25,360 nt of DNA, taken from positions 1-25,360 of the forward strand of contig CALPLL020000002.1 in NCBI GenBank assembly GCA_943324395.2, read 5' to 3'. Position numbers and translations under genes: made by a program. The notes under the pieces were generated by a model that was not told where the DNA came from, searched no databases, and was given only the letters and a program-made list of their open reading frames with translations. Positions 8,078 to 16,287 of the stretch are shown here, in pieces; the stretch's first letter is position 1; every line of letters starts with the position of its first letter. The stretch comes from Rhizobium sp. Q54. Lineage in GTDB: Bacteria; Bacteroidota; Bacteroidia; Flavobacteriales; Flavobacteriaceae.

Positions 8078-9168
8078 TAAAATTTCTTGACTTATATAAG
8101 ATCAATCAACCTTATGAGAATGCTTTTCAAAATAAATTGAGAAGTGTTTTAGATAGTGGTTGGTATATTTTGGGTGAAGAAGTAAAACTATTTGAAAGAA
8201 ATTTTGCTGACTATTGTCAATCGAAATATTGCATCGGTGTTGGTAATGGATTTGATGCTTTAACTTTAATTTACAAAGGCTACATTCAGTTGGGGAAAAT
8301 GCAAAAAGGGGACGAAGTAATTGTCCCAGCAAATACTTACATTGCCTCTATATTATCAATAATTCAAGCAGATTTAGTTCCAGTTTTGGTTGAACCAAAA
8401 TTAGAAACCTATACAATAGATCCGAATTTAATTACTGAAAAAATTACTAATAAAACGAGATCTATTTTAGCGGTTAACCTTTATGGACAATTGGCTGAAT
8501 TAGATGTTATAAATGAGATTGCTATAAAAAATAATTTGATTGTAGTTGAAGATTCTGCTCAATCCCATGGAGCAACTTTGGAGAATAACAAATCAATAAA
8601 CACTCAAGCTTTTAGTTTTTATCCAGGAAAAAATCTTGGAGCTTTAGGAGATGCTGGTGCTGTAATTACAAATGACGGTCAACTTGCTGAAGTATTATTT
8701 TCACTTCGAAATTATGGTTCCAAAGCTAAATATTACAATGAATTTATTGGGGTTAATTCCAGATTAGACGAGCTTCAAGCCGCGTTTTTAAATGTGAAAT
8801 TACCCAACTTAGATGCTGAAAATCAAATTCGAAAAAATATAGCAAAGCGTTATTTACTAGAAATAAATAATGACAATATAATCTTACCATTTTGGGATTT
8901 TTCAGATAATCATGTTTTCCATTTATTTGTAATTCGAACTCCAAAAAGAGCTGAATTACAAGATTATTTAAAACAAAATGGAATTGAAACACTAATTCAT
9001 TATCCTGTTGCCTCTCATCGTCAAAAGGCTTTTAAACATTGGAATAATTTGCAATTACCAATAACAGAAAAAATCCATGAGGAGGTTTTGAGTTTGCCAA
9101 TAAGTCCTGTAATGACTGATGAAGAAGTTGATTTTGTGATTCAAAAAATGAATTCATGGACTTATTAA
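8074..9168 (+). CDS. DegT/DnrJ/EryC1/StrS sugar aminotransferase, FdtB/QdtB-like
   Basis: A PLP-dependent enzyme of 364 residues that transfers an amino group, usually from glutamate, to a nucleotide-linked keto sugar. Family marks are [11 protein letters not shown] (55-65), VPANTYIAS (84-92), [11 protein letters not shown] (157-167, with Asp160 for the pyridine nitrogen and Gln163) and [16 protein letters not shown] (180-195) with the Schiff-base Lys186. An FdtA/QdtA-like ketoisomerase is encoded at 14780 in the same locus. The likely substrate is therefore dTDP-3-keto-6-deoxyhexose, giving dTDP-Fuc3N or dTDP-Qui3N. It is translationally coupled to the upstream FemAB-like gene by a four-base overlap and overlaps the next gene by 13 bases. 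The fold is certain; the exact sugar is inferred. Confidence 0.92.
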   Translation: MIKFLDLYKINQPYENAFQNKLRSVLDSGWYILGEEVKLFERNFADYCQSKYCIGVGNGFDALTLIYKGYIQLGKMQKGDEVIVPANTYIASILSIIQADLVPVLVEPKLETYTIDPNLITEKITNKTRSILAVNLYGQLAELDVINEIAIKNNLIVVEDSAQSHGATLENNKSINTQAFSFYPGKNLGALGDAGAVITNDGQLAEVLFSLRNYGSKAKYYNEFIGVNSRLDELQAAFLNVKLPNLDAENQIRKNIAKRYLLEINNDNIILPFWDFSDNHVFHLFVIRTPKRAELQDYLKQNGIETLIHYPVASHRQKAFKHWNNLQLPITEKIHEEVLSLPISPVMTDEEVDFVIQKMNSWTY

Positions 9169-10172
9169 TAAAATCATTTAATCGACCTTATTATTTGGAT
9201 AGATGCATTCAAAGTATTTATTTAAATATTCATGATAAAAATTTTAACATCATAGTTTTAGATGATGGAACTCCAAAAAAATACCTCGATAAATTACTGG
9301 AAAAATTTCCGTCAATTACAATATTAAAATCAGATTTATATTTTGAAAAATCCAATGCTATTTTAAATGGAGATTCAAATGTAAACTCAAAAATACCAAT
9401 TGATTTATGGTTAAGTGCTGCTGAAAATGCTTCAAATTATTTCTTATTAATTGAAGATGATTTTTGGTTTACAAAACCCATTCACTTAAAAAAAATCAGA
9501 TTAAATTTAGAATCTGATAAAATAAAAATGTTGAAACTATGTTGGCTTGGAAATCCGAAACTTTTGCCTAACAAAATTCATAATGTTAATGATGAATATT
9601 CTATTTTCACCCCTAATTTATACACTACAAATCCTGTTTTATTTCATTTTATATTTAGATTGCATCGATTTAAAATTAGAAAAATACTAACTATTTTTAA
9701 GATTTATAATTTGGATAAATATTTAGAATATTATTCTATTTATGCAACTTCAGGTGCGATTTTCAATAAGAAGTATTTTCTTAAATTATGGAAAAATCAC
9801 AAGAATAATGTTGATGAAGGACTTCAACTAAGTAATGCCCTTAAATTTATTAATCGTAAGAAAAAGTTACAATTTTTTGGTTTTACCAATTCAGAATTTT
9901 TGAGAACAGGTTTTCTCTCTTCTGCAAGCAATCAAAATAAAAAGTTTGAAAATGTGAATTTTGATTTATTTGCTTTTAATAAAATTATTAATGAAGCATG
10001 GTATAATAATGGTTTTGATGCTATGGAAAATTACCCAAAAGATTTAAATGAAGATAAAATTGATGATTTACTACTAAAAGAATGTCACTCTGATGCTTCT
10101 AGTAATGAATGGAAAAAATGGGTTCACAAGTTTAAAAATCAATATCTAGATTTCGGATGTAAAATTGACTAA
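9156..10172 (+). CDS. Glycosyltransferase, GT-A fold (GT2-like)
   Basis: A 338-residue protein whose N-terminus reads as a GT-A nucleotide-sugar binding domain: [18 protein letters not shown] (4-21), IIVLDDGTP (about 32-40) and LLIEDDFWF (about 97-105), where the acidic cluster can act as the metal-binding DxD. The C-terminal half is Lys/Asn/Phe-rich and not recognised. It starts at an ATG 13 bases before the aminotransferase gene ends and stops directly against the flippase ATG (TAAATG). It is therefore in the same transcription unit. It looks even more A/T-rich than the flanking housekeeping genes, which is common in sugar loci spread by exchange. Donor and acceptor are unknown. Confidence 0.8.
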   Translation: MDLLIKSFNRPYYLDRCIQSIYLNIHDKNFNIIVLDDGTPKKYLDKLLEKFPSITILKSDLYFEKSNAILNGDSNVNSKIPIDLWLSAAENASNYFLLIEDDFWFTKPIHLKKIRLNLESDKIKMLKLCWLGNPKLLPNKIHNVNDEYSIFTPNLYTTNPVLFHFIFRLHRFKIRKILTIFKIYNLDKYLEYYSIYATSGAIFNKKYFLKLWKNHKNNVDEGLQLSNALKFINRKKKLQFFGFTNSEFLRTGFLSSASNQNKKFENVNFDLFAFNKIINEAWYNNGFDAMENYPKDLNEDKIDDLLLKECHSDASSNEWKKWVHKFKNQYLDFGCKID

Positions 10173-11675
10173 ATGGAAATTAAAAGTAAAGAAAATTCCC
10201 ATAAAACTATTCTAAATGCTACTGGTATTTTTGGATTTGCACAAGCAATGAAAATGTTGGTGAGTATTGTAGGATCTAAGTTTGTGGCCATTTTTTTAGG
10301 ACCATTTGGTATAGGAATAGTAGGATTATTAAATAATACAGTTGCAATTATTAGTTCACTTACAAGCTTCGGAATTAATATTACAGGAGTGCGTGAAGTG
10401 AGTATGGCAAATGCTGAAAATGATAAAATTAAATTTTCAGAGCGATATATTGTTCTTCAAAGGTGGTCAATTTTCACAAGTATTTTAGGAGCTTTATTAA
10501 CTATAATTTTTTCAAAGCTGCTAAGTGAATTGACTTTTGGAACAACTAATTATTATTTCTGGTTTGTAATTTTGTCGGTTAATTTTATTTTTTCAAATTT
10601 GACTTCAACCAGAATTGCACTTTTACAAGGGTTGAGAATGGTTAAGTCTCTTGCTATTTCAAACGTAATAGCTTCGATTTTAATTACATTGATCACTGTT
10701 CCAATTTATTATTTTTTTAAATTTGATGGTATTATTACTGTTATTTTGGCTTCTAGTGTTATCAATTTATTAGTAAATCTCTATTTCACCAGAAACATTA
10801 AAATCAATAAGATTTCCATTTCTATCGCTGATACATTTCAAAGAGGAAAACCATTAATGAAAATGGGATTTCTACTTTCTATTAATGTTATTTTTGGTCA
10901 AATATGCAGTTATTTAATAAAATTATATTTGAATGGTAATGGTTCAAGTGCCGGAATTTTAGGATTATTCGAAGTGAGTTCTGTAATTTTAATTTCCTAT
11001 GTTGGTCTAATTTTTAATGCTATGGGAACTGATTTTTATCCAAGAATTACCGAGGTTCAAAGTGACAATAGTAAAGTTAGAGACTTAGTAAATGACCAAA
11101 TTGAAATTGGTTTATTATTAATAACGCCCGCTATAATTTTCTTGTATTTTTGTGGACCAATTATAGTTGAATTACTATATTCTAATCAATTCTTGGGAGT
11201 TTTATTTATTTTTAAAGCAGCATTATTTGCAGTAATTATTAAGACGGTAATTTGGCCTTTAGCATTTGTGATTTTAGCAAAAGGGGATAACAAATTGTAT
11301 TTCAAACAAGAAATAATCAGTGATATATTCCTATTAGCTTCAACTGTATTTTTCTATCATTATTTAGGATTAGTAGGAATTGGAATAGCTAGCTCAGTTC
11401 AATTTTTACTTTATTCAATGTATATAATTCCTTTATTAAAAAAGAAATATGACTTTTCGATTAGAAAAGATACTTTTAAAGTAATATTGATTTGTTTTAT
11501 AATTGGAATTTCAGCATGCACAATCACTTTCACGATTGATTACCCTTATGCATACTATCCTCTAGGTTTGATTTTAGTTTTTTCTATTTTCTTTTCCTAC
11601 ATTGAAATAAACAAACGAGTTGCTATTAATTCTTATTTTCTAAAATTAAAAAATAAATTTAAACGCAATGAATAA
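10173..11675 (+). CDS. Wzx-type polysaccharide/oligosaccharide flippase (MOP superfamily)
   Basis: A 500-residue integral inner-membrane protein with about 12-14 hydrophobic helices along its whole length. Its family start reads ATGIFGFAQAMKMLVSIVGSK (about 16-36), then FLGPFGIGIVGLLN, the usual first helices of polysaccharide biosynthesis MOP proteins. It would move an undecaprenyl-pyrophosphate-linked oligosaccharide from cytoplasm to periplasm. It sits directly after a glycosyltransferase and overlaps the following acyltransferase gene by eight bases. No Wzy polymerase was found in the window, so the flipped unit may be used as a single oligosaccharide or polymerised by an enzyme encoded elsewhere. 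Confidence 0.9.
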   Translation: MEIKSKENSHKTILNATGIFGFAQAMKMLVSIVGSKFVAIFLGPFGIGIVGLLNNTVAIISSLTSFGINITGVREVSMANAENDKIKFSERYIVLQRWSIFTSILGALLTIIFSKLLSELTFGTTNYYFWFVILSVNFIFSNLTSTRIALLQGLRMVKSLAISNVIASILITLITVPIYYFFKFDGIITVILASSVINLLVNLYFTRNIKINKISISIADTFQRGKPLMKMGFLLSINVIFGQICSYLIKLYLNGNGSSAGILGLFEVSSVILISYVGLIFNAMGTDFYPRITEVQSDNSKVRDLVNDQIEIGLLLITPAIIFLYFCGPIIVELLYSNQFLGVLFIFKAALFAVIIKTVIWPLAFVILAKGDNKLYFKQEIISDIFLLASTVFFYHYLGLVGIGIASSVQFLLYSMYIIPLLKKKYDFSIRKDTFKVILICFIIGISACTITFTIDYPYAYYPLGLILVFSIFFSYIEINKRVAINSYFLKLKNKFKRNE

Positions 11676-12729
11676 GATTAATTTTCCAGCGCTAACAGGG
11701 ATTCGAGCACTTGCTGCATTCATGGTTTTTGTTCATCATTACAATCCTTTTTCTATTGAGGTTTATGGGAAATATGCTCATGATTTCTTTTGTGAATTTC
11801 ATATTGGAGTGACCATTTTCTTTGTATTAAGTGGATTTTTAATCTGTAATCGTTATTATGATGAGCCAAATTTTAGTTTCAAAAGTTATTTAATAAAACG
11901 TGTTGCTAGGATTTATCCAATGTATTTTATTCTTACAACACTAACGTTTGTTTTTTTTGCTTTTGTTTATTCACAAAATGGTTGGGTTGATTTACAGAAT
12001 TATTTTTACAATATTTCTTTTCTAAAAGGATTTTCAGACGATCTTAAATTTACAGGAATAGCCCAAGGTTGGTCTTTAACCGTTGAAGAGGCTTTCTATT
12101 TTACGGCTCCACTTTTTTTTATTTTAATCAATAAAAGTAGAATTTACCTAGTTATTATACCATTAGTTTTTATTGGATTGGGACTTCTTTTGGTTTCTTA
12201 TTTTAGTGGAATAGATTGTAATGGGTTTATGAAATCAACAAATTTCATGTTTGATTTCACTTTCTTTGGAAGAATTTGCGAGTTTTTTGTTGGTATTGGA
12301 TTGGCGTTAATTCTAAGAAAATTCTCGTTTAATTTCAAAGGATTTACTTATATTGGACTTGCAGGAATTATTTTAAGTCTTTGCGCACTTGTTTCTTTAA
12401 AAGTTGAAGGTGGTTTTGGAGTTGACAATTTTACCGGAAAGATTATAAATACAATTGTATTGCCTGTTTTTGGAATTGCACCTTTATTCCTTGGCTTAAT
12501 AAAAGAAAAGACCTTTATTTCTAATTTTTTCAGTTCAAAAACACTACAGTTATTGGGTAAAAGTTCCTATATTTTTTATCTAATTCATCTAGGAATATTC
12601 GTAACTATTTTGAATAAATTTTTTATAAATCAGTGGTTTTTATTCCTCTCTTTAAATATCATTTCAATAGTATTTTACTTATACATTGAAGCTCCACTCA
12701 ATAAATTAATTAGAAAAAATATTGATTAG
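11668..12729 (+). CDS. Acyltransferase-3 family membrane protein (OafA/WecH-like)
   Basis: A 353-residue multi-pass inner-membrane O-acyltransferase. Family marks are the N-terminal FPALTGIRALAAFMVFVHHY with the conserved histidine (about residue 23), FHIGVTIFFVLSGFLI, RVARIYPMYF with the conserved arginine, and AQGWSLTVEEAFYF. About ten hydrophobic segments follow. Such proteins typically add acetyl groups to sugars of surface glycans. It is the last gene of the plus-strand unit that begins at 7094. Its TAG stop is interleaved with the TAA stop of the minus-strand glycosyltransferase (shared bases 12726-12729), so no intrinsic terminator can lie between them. Confidence 0.9.
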   Translation: MNKINFPALTGIRALAAFMVFVHHYNPFSIEVYGKYAHDFFCEFHIGVTIFFVLSGFLICNRYYDEPNFSFKSYLIKRVARIYPMYFILTTLTFVFFAFVYSQNGWVDLQNYFYNISFLKGFSDDLKFTGIAQGWSLTVEEAFYFTAPLFFILINKSRIYLVIIPLVFIGLGLLLVSYFSGIDCNGFMKSTNFMFDFTFFGRICEFFVGIGLALILRKFSFNFKGFTYIGLAGIILSLCALVSLKVEGGFGVDNFTGKIINTIVLPVFGIAPLFLGLIKEKTFISNFFSSKTLQLLGKSSYIFYLIHLGIFVTILNKFFINQWFLFLSLNIISIVFYLYIEAPLNKLIRKNID

Positions 12730-13625
12730 TTTGAATATTTCTTGAATTTTTTTCTCCAAGAAATAGCTATTCGAAGTCCAATATTCTTCAAAAACAAATT
12801 TAAACTATGATTTTTAAAAGAGTGAATTATTTCATAATGAACTCTTTTTTGAAGTGCCAAATCTTCAGCTTTCGAACGATTTAATTTCAATGCTTTTAAA
12901 AGAATTTTATAAGTAGAAATATTGATTTTATGATTTTTTGTGTAAAACTTAGTTCCTAGTGAGTTGTTGACCGTTCTTTTTTTGACCAAAACGTCATCGA
13001 TAAAATCAAATTCAAATTCCCTTGAAGCTCTAATCCAAGAATCCAAATCTTCATAGGCTAAAGTTTCATCATAACCCTCTAAAAAATCAAAAACACTTTT
13101 CTTAATCATTCCTGAAACAGAACAAATACTATCTCCAGATGACAAAACTGAACAGTAAATATCTCCAATAGTTCTATTTGAAATTACTTTTCCACTTTGA
13201 TCTACCGGAAAATAAAAGGAATTAAAACTTCCATCTTCATTTATAATTTCAGCATTTCCATAAACAACACCTAGGTTTTTGAATTTACTTTTTTGGAATG
13301 CATTAATCTGATTTTGAATTCCATTTGGTAATAATAAATCGTCTGCAGCCAAATCAATTATATAATCTCCCTTGGCAATTTTTAGTGCGTTATTAAATGA
13401 TTTTGTATTACCAATATTTATTTCATTACTAAAATATTGTACCTCAGGATTAGATTTTAGCCAATTTTTAATTATTGATTTTGTATTATCCGAACTACAA
13501 TCATCCACAATAATAAGCTCAATTGGAGTGTAATTTTGTTGTATAACAGAATTCAAAGTTTCAACCACAAATTTCTCATGATTGAATGCCAAGCAAATTA
13601 TCGATACAAGTGGATTCTCTTGCAT
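12726..13625 (-). CDS. Glycosyltransferase family 2
   Basis: A 299-residue cytoplasmic glycosyltransferase with a classic GT2 N-terminus: PLVSIICLAFNHEKFVVETL (5-24), IELIIVDDCSSDNT (36-49), GNTKSFNNALKIAKGDYI and then DLAADDLLLPNGI carrying the metal-binding acidic residues. It is transcribed against the glycan genes on both sides: tail to tail with the acyltransferase (four-base overlap) and divergent from the GT4 gene at 13672 with a 46-base gap. A CGAAAATA at 13653-13660 is a seven-of-eight minus-strand -7 match. Base composition resembles its neighbours. Substrate is unknown. Confidence 0.9.
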   Translation of the reverse strand: MQENPLVSIICLAFNHEKFVVETLNSVIQQNYTPIELIIVDDCSSDNTKSIIKNWLKSNPEVQYFSNEINIGNTKSFNNALKIAKGDYIIDLAADDLLLPNGIQNQINAFQKSKFKNLGVVYGNAEIINEDGSFNSFYFPVDQSGKVISNRTIGDIYCSVLSSGDSICSVSGMIKKSVFDFLEGYDETLAYEDLDSWIRASREFEFDFIDDVLVKKRTVNNSLGTKFYTKNHKINISTYKILLKALKLNRSKAEDLALQKRVHYEIIHSFKNHSLNLFLKNIGLRIAISWRKKFKKYSN

Positions 13626-13649
13626 ATTTTTCTAAAAGAGTTATATTTG
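13620..13649 (+). promoter_or_regulatory. Bacteroidota promoter for the second glycan unit
   Basis: A TTG at 13620-13622 and TATATTTG at 13642-13649 are separated by 19 bases, a full match to the Bacteroidota TTG / TAnnTTTG pattern. The start codon of the GT4 gene is 22 bases downstream. The -33 element overlaps the first codon of the divergent GT2 gene, so the two units share a very compact control region. Confidence 0.7.
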
Positions 13650-13671
13650 ATACGAAAATAAGAAAACGTTG

Positions 13672-14775
13672 ATGATAATACCTAACAAAAAAACTAAAAT
13701 TGCTTTAATTGGCTACCGACTAGGAATAGGTGGAGCGGAAAGAGTGATGGCAAATTTGTCTGTTTTTTTTGATAAGCAAGGAATTGATGTCCACAATATT
13801 ATTGTTATTGATGAAGTTTCCTATGATTTTTCAGGTAAATTATTAAATCTTGGTAAATTAAAAAACAAGTCAAACGGAATTTTTAACAAGCTAAAACGTT
13901 TCTTAATTTTGAAGAATTATCTAAGAAATAATAATTTTGATTTTATAATTGATTTTCGATTTCGAAATAAGCCACTTCAGGAATTACTTATTTCCAAATT
14001 TATATATAAATCGAAAACTATTTTTACGGTTCATAGCTATTTAATCGAGCATTACATGTCAAATTGGTCTTTTTTAACCCGATTTACACATAAAAATTCC
14101 TATAAAATTGTCACTGTTACTAATAAAACTAAAGAATTAATTGAACAAAAACATCAATTGTTAAATGTTCAAACGATATACAATCCAATAAATTTCAAAG
14201 AAATTCAATCAAAAAGTAATGAGCCAATTGATTTAAATTTTGAATATATTATTGGTATTGGTCAGATGGATACTGACGTTAAGCAATTCGACAAATTGAT
14301 TGTTGCTTATTCTAATTCGCTTTTGCCAAAGCAGAATATTCATTTGGTTTTAGTTGGTGAAGGTCTAAAAATACCAGATTATAAAATAGTAGCTAAGCAA
14401 AATAAAGTTGAAGAAAAAGTACATTTCGTAGGTTTCCAAAAGAATCCGTATTCTTACTTAAAAAATGCTAAATTTCTAGTTTTAAGTAGCAAAAATGAGG
14501 GAATGCCAAATGTGATTTTGGAAGCATTTGCGTGTGAAACTCCAGTTGTTTCATTTGATTGTTTATCTGGTCCAAGCGAAATGATTATCAATAAAAGTAA
14601 TGGTTTGCTAGTTGAAAATCAAAATTTAGAAAAATTGACTGAGGCTATGAATTTATTAATTTTGGATACAGAATTATATACTATTTGTAAGGAAAATGCG
14701 TTACCAAATAGCCAACATTTTTCTATAGAAACAATTGGTAAACAATGGTTGGATTTAATGCAAATAAATAAGTGA
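13672..14775 (+). CDS. Glycosyltransferase family 4 (GT-B)
   Basis: A 367-residue retaining-type glycosyltransferase. The N-terminal Rossmann half begins KIALIGYRLGIGGAERVMAN, the usual GT4 acceptor-side loop. The C-terminal half has YIIGIGQMDTDVKQFDKLI, HLVLVGEG and the EX7E region SSKNEGMPNVILEAFACETP, ending in a helix typical of the fold. A TTG one codon upstream (13669) is in frame, but the ATG at 13672 is the natural start given the promoter at 13620-13649. It heads the second plus-strand unit, and the FdtA-like gene begins four bases after its stop. Donor sugar is unknown; the dTDP-amino sugar of this locus is one possibility. Confidence 0.92.
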   Translation: MIIPNKKTKIALIGYRLGIGGAERVMANLSVFFDKQGIDVHNIIVIDEVSYDFSGKLLNLGKLKNKSNGIFNKLKRFLILKNYLRNNNFDFIIDFRFRNKPLQELLISKFIYKSKTIFTVHSYLIEHYMSNWSFLTRFTHKNSYKIVTVTNKTKELIEQKHQLLNVQTIYNPINFKEIQSKSNEPIDLNFEYIIGIGQMDTDVKQFDKLIVAYSNSLLPKQNIHLVLVGEGLKIPDYKIVAKQNKVEEKVHFVGFQKNPYSYLKNAKFLVLSSKNEGMPNVILEAFACETPVVSFDCLSGPSEMIINKSNGLLVENQNLEKLTEAMNLLILDTELYTICKENALPNSQHFSIETIGKQWLDLMQINK

Positions 14776-14779
14776 TATT

Positions 14780-15181
14780 ATGACAAAAATTGCCGATATA
14801 GAACTACTTCAAATTCCCACTATTGAAGATTTACGTGGAAATTTAGCTTTTGTTCAAAATGACATTTTACCATTTGAATTAAAAAGAATATACTATTTAT
14901 TTGATGTTCCAAGCACTGCTTTCCGAGGCGGTCATTCCCATATAAATCAGCAAGAAATATTAATTGCATTAAGCGGTAGTTTTGAAGTTACACTTAATGA
15001 CGGCAAGGAAAAGAAAAGTTATTTATTAAATAAACCAAATATTGGATTGCTCATTCCAGCAGGTATTTGGCGCGAACTAGAAAATTTTTCTTCAGGTGCA
15101 GTTTGTCTTGTTTTAGCGTCAGATGTTTTTGAAGAAGCCGATTATATTCGTGATTATAATGAATTTTTGAGTTCTAAATAA
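14780..15181 (+). CDS. fdtA: dTDP-sugar 3,4-ketoisomerase, FdtA/QdtA-like (WxcM cupin)
   Basis: A 133-residue single-domain cupin that converts dTDP-4-keto-6-deoxyglucose to the 3-keto isomer, the step before 3-amination in dTDP-Fuc3N and dTDP-Qui3N synthesis. Family features are LRGNLAFVQ (about 18-26), FELKRIYYLFDVPS, the active-site RGGHSH with both histidines, IALSGSFEVTLNDG, IPAGIWREL and DYIRDYNEFL at the end. The length is normal. It lies four bases after the GT4 gene, and its stop overlaps the next start by one base (TAATG). The partner aminotransferase is in the other plus-strand unit at 8074. FdtA and QdtA differ in the C4 configuration of the product, which cannot be decided here, so the gene name is tentative. 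Confidence 0.88.
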   Translation: MTKIADIELLQIPTIEDLRGNLAFVQNDILPFELKRIYYLFDVPSTAFRGGHSHINQQEILIALSGSFEVTLNDGKEKKSYLLNKPNIGLLIPAGIWRELENFSSGAVCLVLASDVFEEADYIRDYNEFLSSK

Positions 15182-16287
15182 TGAAAATCCTATATGTAGT
15201 TCCAAATATTAATAATGAAGGCGGTGTTGCGAGAGTACTTGCTATTAAAACACATTATCTTATTGAAAAATGGGATTATAATATTGATTTTCTGACTCAA
15301 AATAATGGAAGTTTCCCACAGTTCTATAACTTCAATAAAAAAATTGGCTTTCATGATATTATTTTGAAACGAAATTCTATTCAGTTTTTATTTGATTATA
15401 AAACTAAATTAAACCATCAGATTGAATTATTAAAACCTGATGTTATTATTGTTTGTGATAATGGAATTAAGGCTTTTTTACTTCCATTTATTTTAAAAAC
15501 AAAAATTCCTATTGTTCTAGAAATACATAGTTCGTTGAGTGTTGTTGAAAAGGAAAATGATTCGATTTTTAATTTAATCGGCACTCATTTATCTATTTTA
15601 TTCAAAAAGTTTGCCGCTAGAAGTTTTGATAATTTTGTTGTTGAAACAGCCGAGAGTATAAAAGAATGGAACGTACCTGATGGAATAATTATTCCAAACC
15701 CACTATGGTTTTATACCGATAAATTTGCAAAGCTAAATTCTAAAAAAGTAATTGCTGTTGGTCGGCATGTATATGAAAAAGGGTTTGATAGATTGCTGTA
15801 CATCTGGAAAAGAATAGTAAAAAAACATCCTGATTGGCATCTTGATATATATGGAAAGTCTAGTGATGACTTATTTTTACAAAAGTTAACATCAGAATTA
15901 AATCTTACCAATAGCGTTAGTTTTTTCGAACCAACAAATGATATTGTTTCAAAATACCAAGAGAATTCAATTTATTTAATGACTTCAAGATTTGAAGGTT
16001 TTGGAATGGTATTAATTGAAGCAATGGCGTCGGGTTTACCTTGTATTTCCTATGATTGTCCGTGTGGACCAAGAGGAATTATTACCCATAAAACAGATGG
16101 GTTATTAATCAAAAATGGTAACGAATCCGATTATGTTGATGCTGTTTTACATTTGATAAACAATGATTCAAAAAGAATCGAAATGGGAAAAAACGCTAAA
16201 TTAAAGAGTTTGAATTACAATATTGACAACATTATGCCTCTTTGGGATTCACTTTTTAAGGATATAAAAGCAAAATCTATTTTTTAA
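15181..16287 (+). CDS. Glycosyltransferase family 4 (GT-B)
   Basis: A 368-residue GT4 enzyme. The N-terminus MKILYVVPNINNEGGVARVL shows the glycine-rich acceptor loop. The second domain contains KKVIAVGRHVYEKGFDRLL (typical GR...KG), WHLDIYGKSSDD and the EX7E block SRFEGFGMVLIEAMASGLP, followed by CGPRGII. It is coupled to the FdtA-like gene by a one-base stop/start overlap and is the last gene of the second plus-strand unit. Its TAA lies inside the 3' end of the convergent minus-strand glycosyltransferase (11-base overlap). Specificity is unknown. Confidence 0.92.
   Translation: MKILYVVPNINNEGGVARVLAIKTHYLIEKWDYNIDFLTQNNGSFPQFYNFNKKIGFHDIILKRNSIQFLFDYKTKLNHQIELLKPDVIIVCDNGIKAFLLPFILKTKIPIVLEIHSSLSVVEKENDSIFNLIGTHLSILFKKFAARSFDNFVVETAESIKEWNVPDGIIIPNPLWFYTDKFAKLNSKKVIAVGRHVYEKGFDRLLYIWKRIVKKHPDWHLDIYGKSSDDLFLQKLTSELNLTNSVSFFEPTNDIVSKYQENSIYLMTSRFEGFGMVLIEAMASGLPCISYDCPCGPRGIITHKTDGLLIKNGNESDYVDAVLHLINNDSKRIEMGKNAKLKSLNYNIDNIMPLWDSLFKDIKAKSIF

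Noticed and set aside
12726..13625. Recent mobile insertion of the minus-strand GT2 gene
   Set aside because: No flanking direct repeats, inverted ends or transposase remnants are visible, and composition resembles its neighbours.
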